Shown one piece after another: positions 1 to 8,965 of a DNA stretch of 64,000 nt. Made by a program: the position numbers and the translations under genes. Within the stretch, counting starts at the first letter, position 1, and every line of letters begins with the position of its first letter. This DNA is from Levilinea saccharolytica (GTDB taxonomy: Bacteria; Chloroflexota; Anaerolineae; Anaerolineales; Anaerolineaceae): assembly GCF_001306035.1 (NCBI RefSeq), contig NZ_LGCM01000027.1:1-64000 (forward strand), given 5' to 3'. The notes beneath the pieces are model-generated. The model was given only the letters and a program-made list of their open reading frames with translations, made no database searches and had not been told where the DNA came from.

Positions 1-46
1 ACCAGTTATGATAAAGGAGGTCGGTCGGCATTGGTTTACTCCGTTT

Positions 47-75
47 CTAAAATGCTTCCGGAAAACCTATTTTAG
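47..75. promoter_or_regulatory. Imperfect operator-like inverted repeat upstream of phnD
   Basis: Seven-base arms CTAAAAT (47-53) and ATTTTAG (69-75) flank a 15-base centre, about 130 bp before the phnD start. This could be a regulator site or a small hairpin. The stretch 1-201 holds no gene that I can support. The symmetry is seen directly; any function is a guess. Confidence 0.25.
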
Positions 76-201
76 TGGAGATCTGGTGCCGATCAACTAT
101 TCTTTTGTTAAAGTGTCAGGTGGCTAGTCTATTTGCAACAGGGGAGTATGATCGGGTAGACGTGGGTGGCATTCACCCAAAACCTAGACAAGGAGAAGAA
201 A

Positions 202-1335
202 ATGCATCAGAAAAGCCGTTTCCCTTACCTGCTGCTTGCTGTTACGCTCATTTTTGCTTTTGTTTTGAGCGCCTGCCAGCCGGCTGCAACCCCGACTCCG
301 GAACCTGCGGCGCCTGTTGAGGCCCCGACTGAAGCTCCGAAGCCGACCGAACCGCCCGCCGAACCGACCGCTGTGCCGGAACCGGAAGTGGGCTCGCCGG
401 AACACCCGATCAAAGTTTTGTTCGTCCCCTCCGTGGACGCTCAGGTGATCGTGAGCGGCGGTCAGGTGATGGCCGATGCGCTGAACAAAGCGACCGGCAT
501 GACCTTTGAAGTGACCGTGCCGACCTCGTATGCCGCGACCATCGAAGAAATGTGCGCTTCACCGAAGGACACGATCGGCTTCATCCCTGCGTTGGGTTAT
601 GTTTTCGCGAGCGAACTTTGCGGCGTGGATGTCTCCTTCAAAGCCGTACGCCGCGGTTTTGATGTTTACTGGGCGCAAATTCTGGTCGCCCGTGACAGCG
701 ACATCAAAGAGCTCAAAGACCTGAACGGCAAGAAGTGGGGTTATACAGACCCCGGTTCCACCTCCGGTTATATGGTTCCCTTGGCGATGTTCCAGGATAT
801 GGGCATCACCCCGGGCGAATCGGTTGAGACTGGCGGACACCCTCAGGCGGTCAAAGCCGTGTACAACGGCGAAGTTGACTTCGCGACCACCTTCTTCAGC
901 CCGGCCACCAAGCCCGAAGGCGAAGAGCCCTGGAAAGTTGGCGATGATCCTGAAATCCCGGCTGACAAGATCGAGAGCTGCGCGCTGACCGAAGATAAGA
1001 AAAGCATTGTCTGCGACGGCTGGGTGGTGAATGATGCCCGCGGTAACATCCGCGAGGAAGCTCCGGATGTTGTGCAGAAGGTGCGCATTCTGGCCATTTC
1101 CCCCGCGATCCCCAATGACACGCTTTCCTTCAGCCCCGAATTCCCTGCGGAAATTCGCGCGAAGATCGAAGCCGCTCTGGTGGAATTTGCGAAGACCGAA
1201 GAGTGGAATAACTCAATCGGAAACAAAGATTTCTACGGCTGGTCTGGTTTGAACCCCGCCGAAGATGCGGAATATGACTTCGTCCGCAAGATGGTGGAAG
1301 CTGCTGGCGTGAAGTTGGAAGATTTGGGTAAGTAA
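202..1335 (+). CDS. phnD: Phosphonate/phosphite ABC transporter substrate-binding lipoprotein (PhnD family)
   Basis: Extracytoplasmic binding protein of a phosphonate/phosphite/phosphate-type importer, 377 residues. The N-terminus is a lipoprotein signal: basic start, hydrophobic stretch, lipobox LSAC with the acylated Cys near residue 24. A Pro/Thr/Glu-rich linker of about 35 residues follows, of the kind common in Chloroflexi surface lipoproteins. The rest is a PhnD-like periplasmic-binding fold, with the segment about Y-TDPGSTSGY-P typical of the family. The ATG at 202 was chosen over an upstream GTG at 166 because AAGGAG lies 6 bp before it and the signal peptide then starts correctly. 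phnC and phnE follow on the same strand. The ligand (phosphonate, phosphite or another oxyanion) cannot be told from sequence alone. Confidence 0.9.
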   Translation: MHQKSRFPYLLLAVTLIFAFVLSACQPAATPTPEPAAPVEAPTEAPKPTEPPAEPTAVPEPEVGSPEHPIKVLFVPSVDAQVIVSGGQVMADALNKATGMTFEVTVPTSYAATIEEMCASPKDTIGFIPALGYVFASELCGVDVSFKAVRRGFDVYWAQILVARDSDIKELKDLNGKKWGYTDPGSTSGYMVPLAMFQDMGITPGESVETGGHPQAVKAVYNGEVDFATTFFSPATKPEGEEPWKVGDDPEIPADKIESCALTEDKKSIVCDGWVVNDARGNIREEAPDVVQKVRILAISPAIPNDTLSFSPEFPAEIRAKIEAALVEFAKTEEWNNSIGNKDFYGWSGLNPAEDAEYDFVRKMVEAAGVKLEDLGK

Positions 1336-1354
1336 GTTGTTTTGATGTACATTC

Positions 1355-1380
1355 CCCGGGCAGATGAAAATCTGCCCGGG
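1355..1380 (+). terminator. Strong hairpin between phnD and phnC (attenuator or RNA processing/stability element)
   Basis: A perfect 11-bp stem, CCCGGGCAGAT (1355-1365) and ATCTGCCCGGG (1370-1380), is closed by a GAAA tetraloop. No clear U-run follows, so it is less likely a full terminator than a partial terminator or 3' stability hairpin. Such an element would keep binding-protein mRNA in excess over phnC-phnE, a common arrangement in ABC importer operons. Confidence 0.7.
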
Positions 1381-1477
1381 ATTCCTGTTATTTATCTGAA
1401 ATCATTTTTTCCAGGCGAGAATCCCCAGCCGAGCAATTGGCTTTCATAACATTACCCAGGCGACACCCCAGAAGATC

Positions 1478-2230
1478 ATGTTAAAAGTCTCGAAACTAAA
1501 AAAAGTATATGATGGCGGCGTCCAGGCGCTTGAAAACGTTAGTTTTGAAGTGCCAAAGGGACAGTTCCTGGCCGTAATTGGATTGAGCGGATCCGGTAAG
1601 TCCACCCTGCTGCGGTGCATTAACCGGTTAATTGAGCCTACCGAAGGGAAGATCATTTTTGACGGCGAAGATGTGACCGCAGCGTCTGAAGACGAACTTC
1701 GGCATATTCGCCGGAAAATCGGAATGGTTTTCCAACATTTTAATTTGGTCCAGCGCTCCTCTGTGTTGACGAATGTTTTGGCAGGGCGGTTGGGTTATGT
1801 GAACCCGGTTTGGAGTCTGTTCAACCGCTTCCCTGCGTCGGATTTGGAAAAGGCGATGCGCGAGCTGGATCGGGTGGGAATTGCTGATAAGGCAAAATAT
1901 CGGGCAGACGAACTTTCAGGAGGCCAACAACAGCGGGTTGGCATTGCACGGGCGATGATGCAGGAGCCGCATTTGGTGCTGGCAGATGAGCCGGTGGCCA
2001 GCCTGGATCCGGTGTTAGCGCACAGCATTATGCAGTATCTGGAAAAAATCAACAAGGAAGATGGGGTAACGGTGCTGTGCAGCCTGCATTTCTTGGATTT
2101 GGTGCACCGGTATGCTGACCGTGTGATTGCTTTGAACCAGGGGCAGCTGGTTTTTGATGGTCTCCCTCAGGAGATTAACGACGAAAAATTCAAAGAAATT
2201 TACGGACGCGACGCGGAACGCGTAGGCTAA
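1478..2230 (+). CDS. phnC: Phosphonate ABC transporter ATP-binding protein
   Basis: Cytoplasmic ATPase of the importer, 250 residues, a normal PhnC length. Walker A is GLSGSGKST (about residues 32-40), the signature is LSGGQQQR (about 147-154) and Walker B is LVLADEP. A D-loop region and switch His (SLHFLDL) follow. The C-terminal [16 protein letters not shown] is typical of PhnC. No strong ribosome-binding site is visible before the ATG, and the 140-bp spacer from phnD contains a hairpin. phnE follows 12 bp later. The family assignment is firm; substrate specificity is not decided by this subunit. Confidence 0.92.
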   Translation: MLKVSKLKKVYDGGVQALENVSFEVPKGQFLAVIGLSGSGKSTLLRCINRLIEPTEGKIIFDGEDVTAASEDELRHIRRKIGMVFQHFNLVQRSSVLTNVLAGRLGYVNPVWSLFNRFPASDLEKAMRELDRVGIADKAKYRADELSGGQQQRVGIARAMMQEPHLVLADEPVASLDPVLAHSIMQYLEKINKEDGVTVLCSLHFLDLVHRYADRVIALNQGQLVFDGLPQEINDEKFKEIYGRDAERVG

Positions 2231-2242
2231 GAGGGTGCGAAC

Positions 2243-4054
2243 GTGAAGAACCTTAGACAAATTGGGAAAAGTGCCCTTCTTGGGGTTGCAGTGCTGATTG
2301 CATTGGTGATTTACGCGTATGGGTTCAAAGTCACAAAAGTGAACCTCGACGAAACCCGTTCACCGCGCCGTCAGGAACAGTTGGTACGCATCTTGCGCGC
2401 ATTGGCACGTCCAGACCTTGTGACCTATGATCAAGAAGAATATGTGGTGAACGCCCCCGTTCATGTTCCCTGCCCGGCGGGTGGGTATGAGGCTCCTGCG
2501 CCGAACACTGATGAACCCTATATGATCGTCACACCGGCTTGTGTTGAACCTGGCGGAACCGTGGTGGTGAAGGGCTTCAATTTTAACCCGGGAACGACTG
2601 GCCCATTGAGTTTTATCCCTCCCAGCGAGGTGAGCCTGCGGATGGGGAATATTCAAGTGGGCGCGGACGGCACGTTTGAAATTGAGGCTAAAGTCCCCAA
2701 ACGCGAATCAGATGAAAATCAATATGTTCGCGCGATCACCCGCAAGCAGGTTGGGGGGCCGAAAATTTCACAAACAGCGGTTGATACGTGGGATAAAATT
2801 GTTGAGACGGTTTTCCTGGCCTTGTTAGCGACCACGATTGGTTTGCTTTTCGCGGTTCCTTTGAGCTTTTTTGCGGCGCGGAACTTGATGAAGGATGTCA
2901 ACAGCCCATTGACGGTTGTGGCGTTGAATTTGCTGGCGATCCCGATTGGGCTGTATCTGGGCGGCAGACTCGCTGGTTGGATTGGCGGACTGAGCCAGGG
3001 GATTGACAGCATCGTGATTATGCTGTTAACCGTGATCCTGGGGCCTGTCATCGCTTACTTTGGCCTGCGGTGGGCCTTGCCGCAGGAAGAGTTGACCACG
3101 CCAACTTTGCAGACGCGGGTGATTCGCATCCTGGGGCTGGCCGCGGTGGTGTTTGTGGCCATCTTTAGCCTGTACATGCTCTCGGCGCTGGCGATGCGCA
3201 TTGGGGATGCCTTGGAAATCGCGTTGGGGGCCGCGGGTTTCTTGGGAACCTTCCTGGCAGATCTGGGCGATATTCTGGGCATGGCGCTGGCTGTGATCAC
3301 AGCTTTTGTGGGAGCCGGGGTGTTGAGCGGCCTGGCGGGGCGGCTGGGCAAATTCCTTGTGCGCGGGGTTCAGGCTAGAACAGCAAAAATTGTAATGATC
3401 GCGCTCGCTATAATTTCTGGAGCGGCGATTTTCATTCTGATCATGATGGGGATCAACTGGCTGTACCAGTTTAACAAGCCGGAATTGATTTACTATTGGC
3501 CGGGGGTGCTGGGCGCACTGGGCGGACTGTTCCTGGGTGTGCGGATGAAGCCGCGTGATCCATTCCCGATTGGGATGGTGATTTACAACCTGGCGCGGAC
3601 GATCTTCAACGCTTTGCGTTCGATCGAAGCGCTGATCATGGTGATCGTTTTCGTGGTTTGGGTTGGGATTGGTCCTTTCGCGGGCGTTTTGGCGCTTTCT
3701 CTCCATACGGTTGCGGCTTTGGCCAAACTGTACTCGGAGCAGGTGGAGAGCATTTTGGTCGGCCCATTAGAGGCCGTCACAGCTACGGGCGCAAACCGGC
3801 TGCAGACGATCATCTATGCGGTGATCCCGCAGATCATTCCGCCGTACATTTCGTTCACGATGTACCGCTGGGATATCAACGTACGTATGTCTACGATCAT
3901 CGGCTTTGCGGGCGGCGGTGGTATTGGCTTCCTGCTAATCCAGAACATTAACCTGTTGAACTACCGTGCGGCGAGCGCGCAGATGTTGGCGATTGCCCTG
4001 GTGGTGGCTTCTATGGATTACTTGAGCTCGGCATTGCGTGAGCGAACGGTTTAG
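2243..4054 (+). CDS. phnE: PhnE-type ABC permease with an extracytoplasmic Ig-like domain and a large membrane insertion
   Basis: Permease of the importer, 603 residues where PhnE is usually about 260-290. Residues 1-30 form a membrane anchor. About residues 60-170 look extracytoplasmic and contain a beta-rich, TIG/Ig-like stretch (PGGTVVVKGFNF). Canonical PhnE sequence begins near residue 183 (VFLALLATTIGLLFAVPLS, then FFAARN), is interrupted after about residue 222 by some 220 residues with several extra hydrophobic segments, and resumes near residue 444 through VGIGPFAGVLAL, the EA-A-GA coupling region, and GFAGGGGIGFLL to the end. The start is GTG, preceded by GAGGG. No stop codon or frameshift lies in the insertion, so it looks like a real architecture. 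The importer function is inferred from the neighbouring phnC and phnD. Confidence 0.87.
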   Translation: MKNLRQIGKSALLGVAVLIALVIYAYGFKVTKVNLDETRSPRRQEQLVRILRALARPDLVTYDQEEYVVNAPVHVPCPAGGYEAPAPNTDEPYMIVTPACVEPGGTVVVKGFNFNPGTTGPLSFIPPSEVSLRMGNIQVGADGTFEIEAKVPKRESDENQYVRAITRKQVGGPKISQTAVDTWDKIVETVFLALLATTIGLLFAVPLSFFAARNLMKDVNSPLTVVALNLLAIPIGLYLGGRLAGWIGGLSQGIDSIVIMLLTVILGPVIAYFGLRWALPQEELTTPTLQTRVIRILGLAAVVFVAIFSLYMLSALAMRIGDALEIALGAAGFLGTFLADLGDILGMALAVITAFVGAGVLSGLAGRLGKFLVRGVQARTAKIVMIALAIISGAAIFILIMMGINWLYQFNKPELIYYWPGVLGALGGLFLGVRMKPRDPFPIGMVIYNLARTIFNALRSIEALIMVIVFVVWVGIGPFAGVLALSLHTVAALAKLYSEQVESILVGPLEAVTATGANRLQTIIYAVIPQIIPPYISFTMYRWDINVRMSTIIGFAGGGGIGFLLIQNINLLNYRAASAQMLAIALVVASMDYLSSALRERTV

Positions 4055-4074
4055 TCAGACGTAATTGGCGAATG

Positions 4075-4114
4075 AAAAAGGCAGGCCGGGAAATAACCGC
4101 GGCCTGCCTTTTTT
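4075..4114. terminator. Bidirectional terminator between phnE and aguA
   Basis: The stem arms are AAAAAGGCAGGCC (4075-4087) and GGCCTGCCTTTTT (4101-4113), with a 13-base loop. There is a T-run at the right end and an A-run at the left end, so it can terminate both phnE (plus strand) and the agmatine operon (minus strand), which converge here. Confidence 0.9.
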
Positions 4115-4129
4115 GATCAAAACATCGGA

Positions 4130-5224
4130 TTACGGTTGGGGCTGCTGCTGGGTGATGCAGTGAATATTGCCGCCGCCTAACAGAATTTCCCGAGCAGGAA
4201 TGGGGACAATGGTGCGATCCGGGTAGAGTACTTGCAATTCTTGTAGAGCTAAAGCATCATGAGGATCGTTAAATGTTGGCACGATGACGGCGCCGTTGCA
4301 GCAGTAATAATTGACGTACGAGCCCGCCAGACGGTCACCTGGGTTGCGGGGGAGGGTGCCCTCGGCTGAATCCACGCCCTGGCTTTCCTCTTCTGTGATG
4401 AAGATTGGGTTGGGAACGTGAATTTTATGCACTTCCAGGGCGCGACCGCGCGCGTCAGTGGTTCGGCGCAGCCGTTCGTAAGCGTCAGCGGATATCTCGT
4501 ACTGAGGATCCTGCTTGTCATCGGTCCAGGCCAGAGCGATGACCCCTGGGCGCACGAAGCAGGCGATATTGTCTACATGCCCGTTGGTTTCATCGTTGAA
4601 GATGCCTTGACCCAGCCAGATGATCTTTTGAATATTGAGGTAGTCTTGCAGGTAGGACTCGATCTCGCCTTTTGAAAGTTCCGGATTGCGGTTGGGGTTC
4701 AGCAGACATTCTTCGGTGGTGAGCAGGGTGCCTTGTCCGTCGACATGGATGGAGCCGCCTTCCAACACCAGAGGGGCTTTGTAGCGGTCTACGCGTTCTA
4801 ATTCGGCCACTTTGCGAGCAACCTTGTTGTCGTTGTCCCAGGGGAAGTATAAACCGCCTGTAAGGCCGCCCCAGGCATTGAATTCCCAGTCCACAACGCG
4901 GACGAGACCCTGGTCGTTTTTGACAAAAGTGGGGCCGCAGTCGCGCATCCAGGAATCGTCGTAAGAAAGTTCCACCACCCGAACGGTGGGGGGTAACAGG
5001 CTGCGCGCGTTGAGGTACTGGGCGTTGGATACCCCTATGGTGAGCGGCTCGAACTGCGCAATGGCTGCGGCGACCTGGGCAAACGTCTTTTGGGCGGGCT
5101 TTGCTCCCAGGCGCCAGTTGTCGGGGCGTTCTGGCCACAGCATCCAAGTGCCGGCGTGAGGCTCGAATTCACCGGGCATACGAAAGCCGTCCTGGCGGGG
5201 CGTGCTTGAAAGCGTTGCAGACAT
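4130..5224 (-). CDS. aguA: Agmatine deiminase
   Basis: Hydrolyses agmatine to N-carbamoylputrescine and ammonia; 364 residues, normal for bacterial AguA. The N-terminal [20 protein letters not shown] and the central [10 protein letters not shown] and [10 protein letters not shown] are family hallmarks. The catalytic Cys is in [13 protein letters not shown], about Cys356. The gene is last in a minus-strand operon, starting 2 bp after the APC exchanger stop, with putrescine carbamoyltransferase before that. This order supports use of agmatine as a nitrogen or energy source. Carbamate kinase, the last step of the classic pathway, is not in the window. Confidence 0.95.
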   Translation of the reverse strand: MSATLSSTPRQDGFRMPGEFEPHAGTWMLWPERPDNWRLGAKPAQKTFAQVAAAIAQFEPLTIGVSNAQYLNARSLLPPTVRVVELSYDDSWMRDCGPTFVKNDQGLVRVVDWEFNAWGGLTGGLYFPWDNDNKVARKVAELERVDRYKAPLVLEGGSIHVDGQGTLLTTEECLLNPNRNPELSKGEIESYLQDYLNIQKIIWLGQGIFNDETNGHVDNIACFVRPGVIALAWTDDKQDPQYEISADAYERLRRTTDARGRALEVHKIHVPNPIFITEEESQGVDSAEGTLPRNPGDRLAGSYVNYYCCNGAVIVPTFNDPHDALALQELQVLYPDRTIVPIPAREILLGGGNIHCITQQQPQP

Positions 5225-5226
5225 GG

Positions 5227-6633
5227 CTATGCCTGGACTTTCCTGCGTGCGGCGAGAAAGAGAAGGAGTTCGCCGAGCAGAAGGGTGACAGCTACGCCGA
5301 TCAGGATGGGGGCAGCATAAGCCCAGTCAATCGGCTCGCCCGGAACCCAGATAAAGAAGACGATCGCCTGGATGATGAAAAGCTCGCAGATCACGGCGAC
5401 GATCCGCGCGACACCATTGTTCACTGGAACGCGGTAAGGCCGTTCGCGGTTGGCGTCCGTCTTACGCAGTTTCAAGAAGGCGGGGAACAGCCCCAGGTAG
5501 GGCATGAGGAAGACCATCGAGGAGAATGCGAACAGGGTCCAGAACAGGTCTTCGGCGCTGCCGGCCATAAAACCGTAAAGGACGATCACCAGGGTGGAAA
5601 CGGCGCCGGTGAGGATGAAGGCACTGACAGGGGTTTTATTGACAGGATGGAGCCGCCCAAAAATGGCAGGCAATTCGCCTTCGCGGGCGGCTTCGGCGGC
5701 GGTGCGGTTGGCGCCAATGGTCCAGGTGACCATATTGGCCAGCAGCGTGAAGAGCGCGCCGATGCCCAGGACGGTGACAATGGCGGTGCCTGCGGCAGAT
5801 TGGCCAAAGATGATGGTGAGGGTATCGATGATGCCCTCAACCAGCCCAAGCTGATCCAGCGGAAGGGCCATGAGCATGCCCAGGGTCCCCAGGATGTAGA
5901 ATAGGGCAATCAGCGCACCGGAGATGATGATGGCCCGGGGTATGTCTTTGCCAGGGTTGTGCATTTCTTCAGCGGCCCCGGACATCAATTCGAACCCCAT
6001 GAAGTTATACACGATGACGGGGAGGAAAGCTAACCCCGCGTCCCATTTGGGGAGGATGCTTTGAAAGGAAAGATCATTAGCAATGCCGTTGCGCGAGGCA
6101 AACACGAAAGCGCCAACCCCAATGACGACCATGATCAGACCTTTCAGGAAGGCGCCGATATTGGGAATCCATTTGCCAGCATCCAAGGAGATAATGCCAA
6201 AGCCGACGGTTACCCATGTGGCGATGACACCAATGAGGATCTGTCCCCATAGGCTGAGGTCGGGGGCAAACAGCTGAGAAAAGATGCCCGCGAAGGCGAT
6301 ATATACTGACGGCATCCACAGGGCGACATTAATCCAATAGAGCCAGGTGGTGCGGGCAGCCCACTTTTCGCCGAAGGCCTGCTTGATCCACACGTACAGA
6401 CCGCCTTCTTCGGGATAGGTGGTGCCTAACTCGGCAGTGATGAGCCCGTAGGGGATGAAGAACAGGAGCAGGGTGATGATCCACCAGGAAATGGCCGACG
6501 GGCCGATGGCGGCTGAGGGGGCGACTGTTTCGATGACGAGGATGGCGCTGACAGTGAAAAGGGTCATGTCCAACCCGCGGAGGACTTTTTTGAACCCTTT
6601 CGGGCTCGATTGTGGTTTTACAGCTGTGGTCAT
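5227..6633 (-). CDS. APC-superfamily amino acid/polyamine permease, probable agmatine-putrescine exchanger
   Basis: Inner-membrane transporter of 468 residues with about twelve hydrophobic segments and an APC-type first helix region ([20 protein letters not shown]). It lies between putrescine carbamoyltransferase (3-bp gap) and agmatine deiminase (2-bp gap), the position of the agmatine/putrescine antiporter AguD in lactic acid bacteria. Substrate and exchange mode are inferred only from this position. Other cationic amino acid or GABA/glutamate exchangers share the fold. Confidence 0.82.
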   Translation of the reverse strand: MTTAVKPQSSPKGFKKVLRGLDMTLFTVSAILVIETVAPSAAIGPSAISWWIITLLLFFIPYGLITAELGTTYPEEGGLYVWIKQAFGEKWAARTTWLYWINVALWMPSVYIAFAGIFSQLFAPDLSLWGQILIGVIATWVTVGFGIISLDAGKWIPNIGAFLKGLIMVVIGVGAFVFASRNGIANDLSFQSILPKWDAGLAFLPVIVYNFMGFELMSGAAEEMHNPGKDIPRAIIISGALIALFYILGTLGMLMALPLDQLGLVEGIIDTLTIIFGQSAAGTAIVTVLGIGALFTLLANMVTWTIGANRTAAEAAREGELPAIFGRLHPVNKTPVSAFILTGAVSTLVIVLYGFMAGSAEDLFWTLFAFSSMVFLMPYLGLFPAFLKLRKTDANRERPYRVPVNNGVARIVAVICELFIIQAIVFFIWVPGEPIDWAYAAPILIGVAVTLLLGELLLFLAARRKVQA

Positions 6634-6636
6634 TGT

Positions 6637-7665
6637 TTAGGCTCCGTTCATGAATTTCTGATCGATGAACCCTTCGATTTTTCCGGCGTGGTAGCTGCGC
6701 AAGGCTTCGGAAGGCTTCTTTAGGCGGGGGTATACCAACCAAACCATCAACCCTTTTTCGGTATGCAGGCGGTTTTCGGATTGATCGTAGATGATGGACT
6801 GGGGGCAATCCATGACTTCATCGGTGACTTCGACACCGCGAGAAGCGGGCAGGCAGTGCATAAATTTACAATGGGCGGGGGCTTTCTTGAGCAGGTCCAT
6901 GGTGACCTGGTAAGTAGGCATGAAAGCGGCGCGGCGCTCGGGGATCTGATCTTCTTGATCCACCCACCACCAGAGATCGGTGTAGATGAAATCGGCGTTG
7001 CGAACAGCTTCGACGACATCTTCGGTCACGCGCACACTTCCACCGGAGGCAGCGCAGTTGGCGTTGGCGATGTCCATCCAGGCCTGGGGGGGCTGATATT
7101 TCTTGGGGGCGGCGTGGGTGAAGTTCATGCCCAACTGTGTGCAGATGTGCATGAGGGAGCTGAGTACGTTTGTGGCATCCCCGATAAAAGTGACATTGAG
7201 GTCTTCGAGCTTTTTGCCTGCGGGCATGTGCTCCATCATGGTCACTACATCACAAACGACCTGGGTGGGGTGGTTGTAGTTGGTCAGCCCATTGATGACA
7301 GGAACTGTGGCTCCGGCAGCAAAACTGGTGACGGTTTCATGCTTGAGGGCGCGGATCATGATGACATCCACCATACGCGAGATTACCTGGGCGGTGTCGT
7401 AAATGGATTCGCGCGCGCCCAAGTGAATTTCGCCGGGCTTGAGATAGAGGGCATGGCCGCCAAGTTCAGAAATGCCCACTTCAAAGGAAATGCGGGTGCG
7501 GGTGGAAGGCTCTTCAAAGATCATCGCCAGCGAGCAATCTTGAAGCAATTTGGGTGTGGCTCCTTGTTTGTCAGCCTCTTTGATCTGAAGGATCAGGCTC
7601 ATTAAATCCAAAAGTTCGGCTTTGGTGAAATCTTGAGTGTCAATAAAGTGGCGAAGCGGTTTCAT
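6637..7665 (-). CDS. ptcA: Putrescine carbamoyltransferase
   Basis: Phosphorolyses N-carbamoylputrescine to putrescine and carbamoyl phosphate; 342 residues. The carbamoyl-phosphate loop is STRTR (residues 54-58) and the family motif HCLPASRG lies in the C-terminal half. The segments VPVINGLTNYNHPTQ and LEDLNVTFIGDATNV, with HCLPA-RG-EVTDEV, resemble enterococcal putrescine carbamoyltransferase more than anabolic ornithine carbamoyltransferase. The ATG at 7665 (preceded by AAAGGA) was chosen over an in-frame upstream start at 7743, which would overlap the preceding regulator gene. Adjacency to aguA supports the substrate call. Ornithine carbamoyltransferase or YgeW-type enzymes are the main alternatives. 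Confidence 0.88.
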   Translation of the reverse strand: MKPLRHFIDTQDFTKAELLDLMSLILQIKEADKQGATPKLLQDCSLAMIFEEPSTRTRISFEVGISELGGHALYLKPGEIHLGARESIYDTAQVISRMVDVIMIRALKHETVTSFAAGATVPVINGLTNYNHPTQVVCDVVTMMEHMPAGKKLEDLNVTFIGDATNVLSSLMHICTQLGMNFTHAAPKKYQPPQAWMDIANANCAASGGSVRVTEDVVEAVRNADFIYTDLWWWVDQEDQIPERRAAFMPTYQVTMDLLKKAPAHCKFMHCLPASRGVEVTDEVMDCPQSIIYDQSENRLHTEKGLMVWLVYPRLKKPSEALRSYHAGKIEGFIDQKFMNGA

Positions 7666-7690
7666 ACACAAATTCCTTTCAGGAGGGGGA

Positions 7691-8179
7691 TTATGGATTT
7701 GAGAAGGAGCCAAAGTCTTCTTGTTTGGGCATCCATTCATCAATATTTCTCAAAATTCGAGGGACAAGGGCATATCCGGTAACTTTGATCCCAGGGATAG
7801 ATGGGAGAACTGCGCGGATGAAATCTCGAAGCGCACCGTTATCTTTGAAGCGGGCTTCAATGGAGATTTCTTTGGTGCCTTGGCCTAAAGCCAGATAACT
7901 GATTTCCTGCATGGCAAGCAATCGGGCGATGATATCTTCTTCAAGTTGGGGATCGGCTTCGATGAATATGTCCGCGGCGGTGGCATAATTGAAATAAGCC
8001 GGGTTGACCACTGCGGTCAGGCGGACAGCGCCGAGATCTACCAGGCGGTCAATGCGCTTGCGGATGGTGCGTTCATTGGCCCCCAAAAGGCGAGCGATTT
8101 CTGAAGAAGCTATACGAGCGTTTTTCTGTAATTCGGTGATGATTTGGTAATCGAGCGTATCCAGGAAGTTTGTGTGCAT
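7691..8179 (-). CDS. Lrp/AsnC-family transcriptional regulator
   Basis: A 162-residue DNA-binding protein. The N-terminal winged HTH (LDTLDYQIITELQKNARIAS, then SEIARLLGANERTIRKRIDRL) is followed by an RAM-type effector-binding domain. The ATG at 8179 has GAGG 4 bp upstream and gives a standard Lrp length; a longer reading from 8242 has no support. It is first in the agmatine operon, 25 bp before ptcA, so it probably controls the operon in response to agmatine, putrescine or an amino acid. That role is inferred from position. Confidence 0.85.
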   Translation of the reverse strand: MHTNFLDTLDYQIITELQKNARIASSEIARLLGANERTIRKRIDRLVDLGAVRLTAVVNPAYFNYATAADIFIEADPQLEEDIIARLLAMQEISYLALGQGTKEISIEARFKDNGALRDFIRAVLPSIPGIKVTGYALVPRILRNIDEWMPKQEDFGSFSNP

Positions 8180-8314
8180 CTTACCTCGCTTTGAAGTTCC
8201 GAAACGGAACAAATAAATACCGATTACGACATAATTATACAAAATCTGAGAGCCGCTTCCAAGTTATAAATGTCATGAAAAAGAGGAGATTCCGCACGGT
8301 TATTCAAATTCGTT

Positions 8315-8320
8315 TATAAT
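8315..8320 (+). promoter_or_regulatory. Probable -10 element upstream of the YhhQ-type gene
   Basis: A TATAAT hexamer lies 40 bp before the chosen TTG start in the divergent spacer between the Lrp-like gene and the transporter. I see no convincing -35 hexamer, so this is a partial promoter call. Confidence 0.4.
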
Positions 8321-8359
8321 CGCTGGGCTTTTATTTTGATCTTGCTTGCGGAGGACAGG

Positions 8360-8965
8360 TTGATTTCTCAGTTGTTGGTGAGCATTTTATATATTGCGGC
8401 GCAGATGCTTTCGGATATTGGCAGCCTGCAGATTGTCCGATTTGCTGGATTGTCTTTTGATGCTGGCACATTTATATACCCCATCACATTCACCCTACGC
8501 GATCTGGCCCATAAGACTCTGGGCGTTAAGGGGGTGAGGGTGTTAATCCTGGCGGGGGCAGGGATTAACGTTTTGATGGCGGGATACTTCTGGTTTGTTT
8601 CCACTTTGACCCCGGATGAAGCAGCAGGCAGCAGTGCGCTATGGGGGAGCGTGTTGGCGCCCGTTTGGAGAATCACTGCAGCCAGCATTGTGGCTGAGGT
8701 GATTTCCGAACTCCTGGATACAGAAATCTACCGGTTGATCGTGGAAAAAGTCACCCGCAAATATCAGTGGGCGCGTGTGTTGGTTTCCAACAGCCTGAGC
8801 GTGCCCGTGGATTCATTCGTGTTTAGTTTTCTGGCTTTCTATGGAACCATGCCCACGGAAATCGTTTTTGCGATTGTAGGAGCGAATATTCTGATAAAGA
8901 TGCTGGTGACCGTGTTTAGTTTGCCGTTGATCTATACCGTTCGGGAACAGCAGGAAGTTCAATAG
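8360..8965 (+). CDS. yhhQ: YhhQ/VUT-family transporter, probable queuosine-precursor importer
   Basis: Integral membrane protein of 201 residues with about six hydrophobic segments. The family features are DAGTFIYPITFTLRDLAHKTLG near the N-terminus and AEVISELLDTEIYRLIVEK in the middle. YhhQ-family proteins import queuosine precursors (preQ0/preQ1 or queuine) for tRNA modification. The TTG start at 8360 has GGAGG at 8350-8354, 5 bp upstream; the longer reading from 8336 would place this site inside the gene. No queuosine genes are adjacent, so the exact substrate is open. The 3' end overlaps the convergent radical SAM gene by 7 bp. Confidence 0.82.
   Translation: MISQLLVSILYIAAQMLSDIGSLQIVRFAGLSFDAGTFIYPITFTLRDLAHKTLGVKGVRVLILAGAGINVLMAGYFWFVSTLTPDEAAGSSALWGSVLAPVWRITAASIVAEVISELLDTEIYRLIVEKVTRKYQWARVLVSNSLSVPVDSFVFSFLAFYGTMPTEIVFAIVGANILIKMLVTVFSLPLIYTVREQQEVQ

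Noticed and set aside
3026-3706. 226-codon minus-strand frame opposite phnE
   Set aside because: It is antisense to a clear membrane protein, is very rich in His/Arg/Gln with no fold features, and has no ribosome-binding site.
6763-7605. 280-codon plus-strand frame opposite putrescine carbamoyltransferase
   Set aside because: It is Gly/His/Asp-rich antisense of a conserved enzyme, without motifs.
6637-7665. Ornithine carbamoyltransferase or YgeW as the identity of the carbamoyltransferase
   Set aside because: Motifs and the adjacent agmatine deiminase fit putrescine carbamoyltransferase better; YgeW proteins are longer, near 400 residues.
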